Below are positions 32,901 through 44,900 of a DNA stretch of 64,000 nucleotides, one piece after another (within the stretch, counting starts at the first letter, position 1; each line of letters opens with the position of its first letter). The translations under genes were made by a program, and so were the position numbers. The DNA lies in contig VZSF01003538.1 of assembly GCA_013398295.1 (NCBI GenBank), positions 46,856 through 110,855 on the forward strand, read 5' to 3'. Source of the DNA: Chionis minor. Lineage: Eukaryota > Chordata > Aves > Charadriiformes > Chionididae. The notes beneath the pieces were generated by a model. It was not told where the DNA came from. It made no database searches and worked only from the letters and a program-made list of their open reading frames with translations.

Positions 32901-35900
32901 AGTATAGCAGTACCTAGCTTCAAATCAAATGTTACCGAAAACTCTGGGTCTTTTCAAAGCACTTGGTTGTCCTTAATTTTCTTAACTTCCACAGAGGAAA
33001 AATGGTTTGGTTTCTCCTTTGACTTCCAGCAGTGGTGGTTGCACGTTATCAATTTGATTTTCAAAAAAAATGTTTGCTGTTAAACAGGTTTGAGCAGCAT
33101 TCCTTCTGCCGTGTTCACTTGCTGCTTATCTTACTCGCTTCTGCTCTTAATAAATTTTTATCTCCCACTCCTGTCTTGTGTTCCTGATTTAATTCTGAAT
33201 ATGCTTCTGTAGAGGTGGCAATCGCTTGTTTGAAAAGTGAAGTAAATGAGAATATATTGGGCTGATTTTTGAAGAGACGTGGGTTCACTGCTTTCTTCCC
33301 TGGCTCCTTTTTAGATCCTAGCAGATGATTAATTTTGCTTCATTTTTATTCACTTAATCCTTTGTTCTCAACTATATGTGAGGATAGTAGTCAACTTCTT
33401 TCCGTTATCCAGTAATACTCTTGATTCTTGATCTGTTTCAGTTTATGACAGTTTACATATTAGATGTCCTTTCCTTTTGTTTTCAAAGGAAAGGAAAAAA
33501 AAAAAAAAAAAAAAAAAAAGTAGTGGTTAAACACAAAAATTGATTTTATGCAAGCATTTTTTTTTTTTTTTTTTTTTTTCTAAAAGCTCTTAATTCTTGT
33601 GCCAAGCAAACCAAAGGCAAATGCTCTGAGATACCACTGGAGTGCTGCCCACCTTCAGGCGCTGTGGTAACCTGGCTCTGGTTTCACCAAGATTTGTTTT
33701 CCTGTTTGTATTTTCAGGATATGGTTTTTGATTCAGGTTGTTCCCTCCTCGTTTCTGACTTTCAAACCCAGGACCAAACAGGCTAGCCTCACGGGCAGCA
33801 AAATATTGAGAGCTCCCCTCTTGTTTTAGGCTTGTAACGGGGTGAACCACTTTGACTCGAAAGTTTCTACAATCCTGTGGCAAGCGATGGTATTTTGCTT
33901 GAAACTTCTTGAGAATAACGTGCATCTGGACAGAAAAATTGCCCCAAATGTGTGAGCTCTGTAGTGATGACCTGAAAAATGTTTGGCAAGGTGGTTCTTT
34001 TCCCTTGCAGCAAACTCTGGCCTTGCGACATCTCCTTCCCCACGCTTTTAGCTTCTACTTCCTATCCACCCCTCCCCCTGGCCCCCGTGCTTTCAGCTTC
34101 CTCTCTGCTCTCCTGCAAGCTGCTGCAGAAGTTACGGTGTGATTCGATTTTCTTCCTGAAGAGTTCAAAATAACCTCTTCTGGTTTATCCTGTTCAGTCT
34201 TTCTCGACATTTTGGCTGCGCAGCTCTGCTCTTGTTGCTCTTTATGGGAAGAGAAAGGAGAAGGATGGGGAGCATCCGTGTGCTCGCGGGGCTCTACCCT
34301 AGCGTGCTACTGATTTCCAAATCCTCTAGCTGTGCTGCGCGGTGGGCTTGAGGCTCCAGCGGCTGTTTTGATCACTTTTTTTTTTAATCTTAGTTGTGAG
34401 CAAACAGACCTTCTTACCGCAGGTGAGAATTAGCAAAATCATGCTGCTTTTGAAAGAGCTGTTGGATCAAGACCTTTGAATATTTGAGGCTGATATTCAT
34501 GGTTCTTAAATATATATATATATGTGAATTTCCTCATTTGTGTAAAGGGTTGTGTTTAAAGCAATTAGTAAGACTTGAAAAAATACAGCAGGTATCCCTG
34601 GCACTGCAACCCTGTTAGCCATGGGGCTGATGCAAAAGATGAGGGAAGGGAGCATCTGTGTTATCTAATCACTGATTCATCTTTCCAGGATCCTGTGTTT
34701 AGCCTTAGCTAGTATTTTTCTGATTAAAAACTTTTTTCTTTCTTTCCGATGAGTAATTATCGTGGAATGAATAAATTGCCAAGATATAACTTCTTAACTT
34801 TTGCCAGTTACTCCTTGAAGTGGAGTCTTTCTTAAATGAAATTCTCTGTCCTGTTCTTAAGGATAAGATAGGAGTAGGATTTAAAGGAAGAAATTATACA
34901 TGGACTTTGTGACAATCTGCTTTAAGGCATCTTAAGGTGCATCATGTGTTCACACAAACTCCTGTCCTTCTAAAAATACTCCTTTTATTTCTGTCTAATT
35001 TTCTTTTTCCATATGCCTTATGTTTTCTCCTATTTCTTCCTTCCTGCCTTCTTTTGTACATGTTTTTTGCTTATTTAGTTGCTATTCAGTCCCTTTTGTG
35101 TGCCTTGTCTCACTTTCATAATACGTCCAGAAATCAAATTAGTGCAAGTGAAGTAGAACATCCATTTACATAATGGCATCATGTTTTCTTTCTTGCTCTT
35201 TAGGAAACTTTTAGGACTGCATTCTTTTAAAAAATTACTATTATTAGCAGAGCATGCAGAAAATTAGCACACTGGTTGAATAAAATGAGATCTGTTGGGA
35301 TACCCTGTCTTAGTGATTCTTTTTATATTTTATCTCCCTGATTGCATTTTGAGTGTCTAACAGTTAAATCTGTTTTAGGTCTGTCTTGTGTTACTTTATA
35401 AATCCTAATTATGTTTATCTATGATTGGAATTAAAATTATCTGTTTTATTTAGCTTCTCTGTGCTTATGCCTGAAACAAAGGATGAATACAATTACAGTG
35501 TGTTCCTATTTTGAATCTTCCCTTGTGTTTTTTTTTTCTTTTTTTTATTGTGCAGGATGTATAATCTACAATATTGTTTGTCTTCTCTGTTAAAGGTATT
35601 GCAATCAAAGAATCGGCAAAAGTGGTCGATCAAGCACAAAGGAGGGTTTTGAAAGGTGTTGATGATTTAGACTTCTTTATCGGGGATGAAGCAATAGAAA
35701 AACCAACTTATGCAACCAAGGTATTAAGAGAAATGTTTAAAATAATTTTCTAATACTCTTTAGAAAGCGTCAGATATTCAGTAAACAGCTTCTTCAGACT
35801 GCTTTTTGGTTAACTTTAATCTTATTTTCTTATTAGCTCTGCTTTAATGGAAAATAAGGTTTGGTATTACTTTTGTTGATCTTCAGGAACCTGTGGGAAT

Positions 35901-38900
35901 TTGCAAAAAAGTACGTGAATATATATATTTCTTCTGAAGTGAAGGGAGGCTGGGAGAGCGTTAAGCGGAAATATCACATTCCTTCCTGTTCCTTGGCATC
36001 TTTTATCAGCACCATCTGAGTGTGGATATTGGGCTGGGGGAAGCCTTTGGTCTGTCCTAGTGCTATTCAAGGTTGGAACCTGAATTTCAAATAAGTGTCA
36101 GATCAAGAGAGGGAAAACCTAATGCAAGGTTTCTTGCACATGTAGATCATATGCTTTTAGTGCAATTGAAAACACTGTTTCTTTTTTCTTTTCTCTTTTG
36201 TTCCCAATTATATTCCGATATTCTTGTGCAACAGTGGCCCATCCGCCATGGTATAGTTGAAGACTGGGACTTGATGGAGAGGTTTATGGAGCAAGTAATC
36301 TTTAAGTATCTAAGGGCAGAACCCGAGGATCATTATTTTCTTTTGGTAGGTAAAATTATGTCCTATTTATGAAATCATGTATGACTAGTAAGAATGATTG
36401 TGCTGATTTATGTAATAATTCTTAAATATGAATATGCTTATTTTGAAAATTGAAGTAAATATTAATTACCTGAAACTTTCCTGACCTGTCTTATCCCGTG
36501 CAGGTTCTTCAGTCTTCTAAAGGTGTCAGAGTGTCTGAACTGCAAACTTTTTTTATCTCCTTTCCATCCAAATTGCATTTGCTCCATCCCTTTTTTCTAG
36601 TACTTATCCACTGAAATTAAATAATTATGTTTACATTTTTGAGGGGGAAAAAAAAAATGTACCTGTGTGTTGTGACTTGATGTAATTGCAATTATTTTGT
36701 TTTTACAATGCTGCTGCCTGGATAGGTGTCTAGACTGCATATATTTTTGTGAAATCAGAAGGATTGATTGTCGTATTTGGGTGGATTAGATCTGAATGTT
36801 ATTCAGAAGCATCTGCTGTTCCTTAGTATTTTATTTAAAATCATTGAAATAATCAGTTTGTTTTAGTGTGACATTTATAGAGCAAATTTGGAATTAGAGG
36901 TGTTGGCAGTACTTGTTAAAGAACATCTAATGCAACATCTTCTTGCTTCAGCAAGTCTAATTAGGTCCAGTTGCTCAAGGCTGTGTCCAGCCAAGCTTTT
37001 AACATCTCCAGGGATCAAGATGCCATAACAACTCTGGGCCTCTTTTCCAGTATTTGATCACCCTCACATTTTCTTTTTTTCTTCCTAATACCTTCTTGGG
37101 ATGCCCCATGTTACAGTTTGTCTCCATGGCTCCTTGTCCTATCACCTTTGTGAAGAGTTTGGCTCCCTCCTCTTTTTAGCCTCCTATTACAAAGCTGATG
37201 GAATCAGAGAGTGATTTTTTTTTTTTTTTTTTTCCTCCCCTCTCCTTCCTCAAATGTTCTGTAGCACTACCCAAAATAGTCTTTCAAAGGAGAGGCTTAA
37301 TATTAATTGTGTTTGGTATTTTAATGAAAATTATAGCATACTATCATAGCGTATTTATGTTGTTGCTAGCTTCTCTCAGTTGAGTACTTTTCTACAGCTG
37401 CTCATATTAACTTGTTTTTATAGTGATTATCTTCTGAAGAAAAATAGGGGGTTTTTTCTTTAGTGAGTCACTGAGAATTTTTAAAAATGTCATTCTTTAA
37501 ATGTGCTAAACTGCACCCTTTGACATTTTTAGGTTGATAGTCCTTGATTCTTTCAAGTGAAATCAAAAGTTGTAATGAACTAACCAACCCACAAAGGGGG
37601 CCTTCGATGTAAACTCTTAATCAGTAATTACTATAACGTTTTTATTGCACTTCTTGTTTTTGCAATGCCGATTGCGTAAACTCTTTTATTGTCAGAGGAG
37701 TTTCTAGATTTTCTTAATTGCACCATTTGCCTTTAAAAGCAGCCTTTGCACATTATTATTTTTACATGCTATTGTTCTTGAATGGCTCATCTTTCAAAGC
37801 TTAGGATTTGGTGATTTATTTTTTTAAGTCAAGTGTTTGATTTGAATGTAAGTAACACTTGGTTTTATCTCACAGACTGAGCCTCCATTAAATACTCCAG
37901 AAAATAGAGAATATACTGCTGAAATCATGTTCGAGTCTTTCAACGTTCCAGGGCTATATATTGCTGTTCAGGTAAGGGCAGGGCTTTTGAAAGTTAGAGT
38001 TACAGTATTTCTCTGTGAGCTAAAACTAATTTCACTATGAAAACTGTATGAGTGCTGTTTGAAATACCTTTATGCACTTCTGGTGAGCAGTTTCACCACT
38101 AGATGTTTGGTATGCGTTGATTCTGTGGTCTGTTGGCTAGGTACTGTTCCTCTGTTACCTGTATAGAAGGTGGCCTGTAAGCCTTTATTTATTTGTATCA
38201 TAAATAAATAAGTAAAACCCCAACACACCACATCGTAATAATGGTATTAGGCTAAGGATTGAATCCCTCTCCATATGAAGTAGCAAAAAAGATGTTTGTT
38301 TGAACGTGACTGAAAAAGCATTATCAGTCAAAAACTACATTTATGCAGTCCCTTTTTCATAAGCTGTTGCGTACATCTATATAATATTACTAAATCAGTT
38401 TCCATGCTGTAAATTGCCGTAAAGGTATCAGTTTGGGTATTGTTGGGAGAGGAAGGGGAAGTGATACCTGCAATGCAGTGCTTTTTATTAAATTTGGTTT
38501 TTTGCGTGTGTACTTTTACAAGGCTGTCCTTGCCTTAGCTGCATCTTGGACGTCAAGACAAGTAGGAGAACGAACGCTGACTGGCACAGTTATAGACAGT
38601 GGTGATGGTGTCACTCACGTTATTCCTGTGGTAAGTATACATCAAAACTACAGAAACAGTTTAACAAGAGAACAGTTTGTCTTATAACTTTTCTGAACTT
38701 ACACAGGACAGCTAGGAATCTTCAGAACTGTCAGTTGATTTCCAGGGTTGAGGATGTGGGTTTTTCATTTAGTTTTGTAGCGCAGAAGCTCTCGAAGAAC
38801 TCTTCTGCACCCTGAGTTTGTCAGGGTGTATTGTCTTTCAATGACTTATCTTAAAAAGTGATTTGCTAGGGCTGTACAAAGTGATCAATAAAATTGTATT

Positions 38901-41900
38901 GCTTTATCACATTTCCAGTTAGTTTTGCTGGTAAGAGGGAATATGCTCTTTACAATAGTCAGTCCAAAAAGTTTAGGAAACTTATTTAATTCAATCAATT
39001 AATATATAAAATGGAAATAGTACAAAATATTTGAGGGCAGATGTAGTATTGTTTACAATTTTTTCTCCATCTGTTGACTAATGTCTAGTAGTATGCTGTC
39101 ACACATCAGTGATACAAGCGAAAAGAAAAAAGTTCTTACCCGACTGGAGAGAGGAAAAAAACCCCACCAAACCAAAAAAACCCCCCAAAACTGTAAGGTT
39201 AATTAATGGTGAATATCTGTTCCAATATATCAAGTTGCTAAAAGCAAAAATTAGTATGATCGTATAAAGTTTTATTGAATAATTAACATTTACAGCTGCA
39301 GTTTCTCAACTGTCAAACTATTGTTTTTGCTCTAGGAATGTATTTCCTTTTACAAAGCTACATATTTGAAATTTTATAATGGCAATATTTAGTAGTGTTC
39401 TTTATTTCATGTGGCTGGCAATATGTTTCTCTGCCCATTTTTCCTTGGGAAGATAAACGCGTGTCTAGACACCAGATGCATTTTTCTTTTCAAAATGAAG
39501 TTAGATTGCAATTTTTAAGATTAAAACCTATGCAAAGCTTTATCATGACACAGTAGTCTTAATTTTAAAAAATTATTTGTTACACCAAATAGTAGCATTG
39601 GTGGTGATAGGCTGTGATGTAGCTATTTGTTATTAATCTTGGTGGAATCTAGTGGCTAAATCTTTGTTCAGACTGTTCGTCCAAAATGGCATATTTTTAA
39701 TATGATGTAGGAAACAATTGACATTTCAAACCTTTTATAGGTAAACTTTTTTTTTTAAATTGTACTTAGTAGTTCAAATTGCTGCTTAAAACAGTTGAAT
39801 TTTTCCTGATTTGTGGATTTGTTTGTTTGGTTTTTTTTAAAAAATTGAAATAAGAGTAGGTATTCTATATCACTTGAAACATTAAGCTCCTTTTGTGGAG
39901 TGACATTCACTTGATTTCTGGAATTTTTAAACAAGTTGAAGAAATTGACAGAAATAGTATATCACTTTTATAATAAAATAGATAAAGAGGAATTAAACGC
40001 TTATCTCTGTAGTGAAGCTAACAATAGTGGTATGTTTTTTACAACTTTATTATTTTCTATGTTAGAAGATTTTTAAATGACTGTAAGGTGTGTGTGTGTG
40101 TGTATAGGAAATTTCGAGCATTTAATATCAACGTGGTACCTGGATGCATCTGTTCGGATGTAGCAGGTCTGGCAAGGTTGAAGGCCAGTCTCGAACACTT
40201 TTGCTTTCTGTGTTTAGACCAGATCCTTTTAATCCCCTGATACTGGCCCCAAGCACCAGTGTGACTTGAGGGTAGACTGATGGATGAGTATTGGGCCAGT
40301 CTGATTTTTCTAAGCCGTCTCAATTAATGTGCTGAAATGATGCATTTTCTCCCTGCTTTCAGAAAATTAATTTTGGTTCATGTGGATTCTAACGTCTTAC
40401 ATCAGTGGCTGTGACTGCAGAGCCACATCATTTATTCTAAAATAATATTTCACGATACAAGGTTCCTTGACCTTTTTGGTAAGAGTAACCTCATTTTGAA
40501 GAGAAAATAAAGGCCAAGGAATAGTGAGTATAGCTATTTGTCTGCCTTATGTACTAGTGACCTTTCTGTTCCTCCTAACCTTGTAAGAATTATGAACCAA
40601 TGCGAAGCGAAACACTTTAACAAGTGAAATAAGGCTACTCAAGAATTGGATTTCTGGCAATTAAATGAGCCAGGCTTAAAGGGCGTCAGTCTCACAATCA
40701 CAGGTAGTGTGTAGGAGTTTAGACTCCATGTCTTTCTTTGTCTCTCCTAAGCTTTGTTGAAAGGAGTTCTTGTCAATGTCTTTCTCCCAATTAATTTTAC
40801 GTACAGGCTGAAGGATACGTGATTGGCAGCTGTATCAAACACATTCCAATTGCCGGGCGAGATATAACATACTTCATTCAGCAGTTGCTGAGGGAGCGAG
40901 AAGTAGGAATTCCTCCTGAACAATCCTTGGAAACAGCTAAAGCAGTGAAGGTAATGTGAACGTTGCAGATGCTAAGGTTATTTTTAGATCAGAGATTTAA
41001 AAATACAATAATCTTCTAAAATCGTGATCCTTCCAAGTAATACTACTGTGTTTCTAAATATTATAAAAATACCTAATATAATAACATGAAATACCTTAAA
41101 CTTAAGGTATACAGTTGGGTTATACTCAATTTGGCCTAGAATTTCACTCTTCACTTGTAGTCTCCCCTTTCTCCTCCCTTCCCTCATTATTATCACTGTA
41201 ATACTCAGTAGGAAGCGTTCTTGGTGGGATGCGTAATTTAAAGAGCTGTAATTACTCTTTTATTCTTTCTGAATGTTGATATGTTCTTTTTTCGTAGTAC
41301 AAAGCTATTCTGAAAGACACTCGGCTTAAAGTACACTTAAACCTTGTTTCTATGGCAATTCTTCAATATACTTTAGAACTCATTTCTCACCATCATTAGA
41401 AGTCGAGAGGAAAAATAGAAGAAAAGTAATTTAGCTCAGCAAGATGTGCTGCTTTCAGTCCGCATGGAAATGACTTGTAGTAGCAGAGCCATTATCTAAC
41501 TGTATACAGTAAATGTCAGTTCACCCCTTTTTGAGGCCTATTCTGTATCTGCCAATTTAAAACTTACTCTTAAAAGCTTAAATTACTATACTTTTTTTAA
41601 AGTTTGTACCATCTTCTCTGCTGTGCTTAAGAAGATACTTTTAACTGTATATATTCAATTTTCAGGAACGCTTTAGTTATGTTTGCCCTGACTTAGTAAA
41701 AGAATTTAACAAGTATGACACAGATGGTACAAAATGGATTAAACAGTATACTGGAATTAATGCTATCTCAAAGAAAGAATTTACCATTGATGTTGGCTAC
41801 GAGAGATTCCTGGGGCCAGAGATTTTCTTCCATCCTGAGGTAAGTTAATTTGAATTGTCTACGGTTGTTTTTGTTTCAGGTGCATTTTAGATGATAGCAT

Positions 41901-44900
41901 ATAAATAGTATTTACAAACTTTTAAAGAAGTGGTTGTCTCTACTTATTTCTCCTTATTTATAAATAGATACCAGCTATTGTTGTAAGTCAACATGTTTTT
42001 GATTCCTGATTGGTAGTAATCCTTACACAAATTCAGGCTGATGTCTAAACAAAGCACTATATTTGGAATTTTTAAAGTAAATAGATTACTAAACCCATAT
42101 TTTCTTCTTGCAATTTTTAATAAAGTTTCCTGGTCTCGCTACATTACACCCTGTTTTCTTGCCTGTCTGTTGAAAAGTCAAACTGCTCGATATTCTGGCT
42201 TCTTGCCTTTATACCCTGAGTCTGTCTTCCAGTGTTGGGAAAAATTAAATGGGAATAAAGCCTTTCCGCCCGCAGCCCCAAATCCCTCACTACATGCTCC
42301 CCTCACAGCTTTTTTCACGTCGCGCTGTTTTGCTCTGGTCCTCAGGATCTGAGAAGGGCATGTATTTGTGGACCTGTTAGGGTTAACAAAAACTATCTGA
42401 GAGAATAGCTGGGAAAATAGATACTTTAGGTTTATTATTCTTTCAAACCTTTTATAAATGGCAGCAAAAATAGCTAATGTAACTATTTCTAGTTACAATG
42501 TAACTATGTAATATCATTAGTTTTCATGAAGTCTCTGGTATAATGGAATGGTTCTTTCTCTTCCCTTTTTCTCTTTACCCCGTTTCCTTTGCAATATGTG
42601 GTCCTACGTGTTGACTCATCTGTTTTTATTCTTGATTGTAGTTTGCTAATCCTGACTTTACACAACCAATCTCAGAAGTAGTAGATGAAGTTATTCAGAA
42701 TTGTCCCATTGATGTTAGACGTCCTCTGTATAAGGTCAGTAGCTATAACAAATTTTTTAATACTTATTTTAGGATTGTGCTTTGTATTGAAATACGTATT
42801 TGAAACTCCATTTAAAAAACCCAAACCAACAACAAAATTAACCATTTTTCTAGAAATGAGTCCAATATGCAGAATGCTTTATATTGTTCAGTGACACTTT
42901 TTCAGAATGTGGTATTTCATCACCCAAGCTCTTATTAAAAAGAAAAAGAAATATGGGAAGCATAAATCTGAGCGAAAGAAGTGAGATGTACTAAGATATA
43001 AATGGATTTTAAAGCACAGCCAATTTTGGTGTGACAGCATCTTTGTGAATTCATATTCTGTCATGCTTAAGTGTGAGATAATTTAAAACCTAAAGTAAAA
43101 GCATACCTGTTAACTGTAATTTTAAAAACTATATTTAGAATTTAAGAACTGGTTAAAGTTGGAGACTTTTCAAAAGCAGTTAATAATTTTTCTTAATCGA
43201 AACAGAATATTGTCCTATCTGGAGGCTCAACCATGTTCAGGGACTTTGGTCGCCGTTTACAGCGAGACTTGAAAAGGACTGTTGATGCCAGACTGAAACT
43301 TAGTGAAGAACTTAGTGGCGGCAGACTGAAGGTTAGTTCTTGCAGCTAACGCGTTTAACGAGCGTCTCTCTCTCCGTTGTTACCGGGAAGATGCGAAAAT
43401 AAGATATTGCAATGAGGTTCTCGTTTGTTGAAATATCTTTTCATTTAAAGTTCTTAGAGAAACTTTTCAGAGTTTTGTGTATTGCGGAGAATTGTGGACT
43501 GGTATTGGAGAATATCTATCTAGTCCCTTAGTTGAAGGAAGCTATGGTACTGTTTCCCCGGGTACGCGCTTGTGCTGCCTGCCTGTTGTTGTGGAACTGA
43601 ATGTCTCGCCTAATGAAAGGATCGGACTTAGCAGCTGGTCACTCCCCAGCTCTTTTTTTTGTGCTTAATGCTATTGATTAGTTGCAAATCATCATCCTCA
43701 GTCTCTTGAATTTAAAAATAATGAGAGATGGAGCAAGCTCCTTGTCAAGCCACCAGGTTAGTCAGAGGGCTGCGGCCCTTGTCCTGTGAAGAAAGGCTGA
43801 GGGAACTGGCTTTTTTAGAGAAGAGAAGGCGTTGGGACTTTTAACACAGCCCTGTGGTGTATGTGGGAAGATGATCCAGAAAGTGGGACCAGGCCCTTGG
43901 CAGGGGTGAGTGGTGGGTGCATGAGAGACAGCAGCTATAAATTGGGGGAAAAAGAAAAGTTCAGCTTGGATAAAAGGAAAAACTTTTTTGTCGTGGGCGT
44001 GATCAAGCATTGGAACAGGCTGCCCAGAGAGGTTGTACAGTCTCCGTCCTTGGAATTTTTTCAGATTCAGCTGGATAAAACTGTGAATAACTGCCTCTGA
44101 CCTTGTAGCTGACTCGACTCTGAGTAGGAGGCTGAACTAGAGACATTGAGGTTGCTTCCCTACAACTATCCTGTGAAATGACTTCATGTTTTCACTAAAC
44201 TGCGTGGTCCTTAATTTATGTTTTCCACTTTTAATCTTTGATCTAACTTCTGCATTTTTTCTATTTACTCTGCATACATAAAATATATTATCAGAGATAA
44301 AATAGCTAGACGAGCTCAGACGATTCTTAAAAGCCCCAGTATAGCTTCATAATATGCCACGTAGACAACTCGGATATTTCAGGTATATACTGTTCCCTGG
44401 TTCAAGTAACCTGTCTTATCCTTAGTACTCCTTACTAGACTTTTACCGCTTAGTAAGGGAGCGGGATATGAATAAGGAAATCTGATGCAATTCTTCCTTC
44501 TTTGGAGTACTAGGCATTGCAAGTAGTCTCTGGCTTGAATTTTGCTAATCTATTACAAATGATTTTTAGACACTGTTTCAAATTGTTCAGACTTCAGGAG
44601 GTCGTACTGGGAAAAAAATCTTTCTGAAACTTATGTACACTGCCATTTTTGATAAGCGCAAGTAAGGAATGAAGGTTTGTCTGGGTATGGAGGGAAAGGG
44701 GCTAACTGGAATGAGCGGTGCAGTTTTGCAAAGCGTGACTGTGGTGGTCCTAGATAAACTTTCAATCGATCTGCAAGTGATGCTTTGCTAAATAATGGCA
44801 TGAAACTTAAAAATTAACTTTCTGAAGTAGGGGTTTTTTTTCTTTTGAAAGTGGTAAGTAGTATGGATTTGTTCTTACAACTGCATAAATAAACAGTCCT

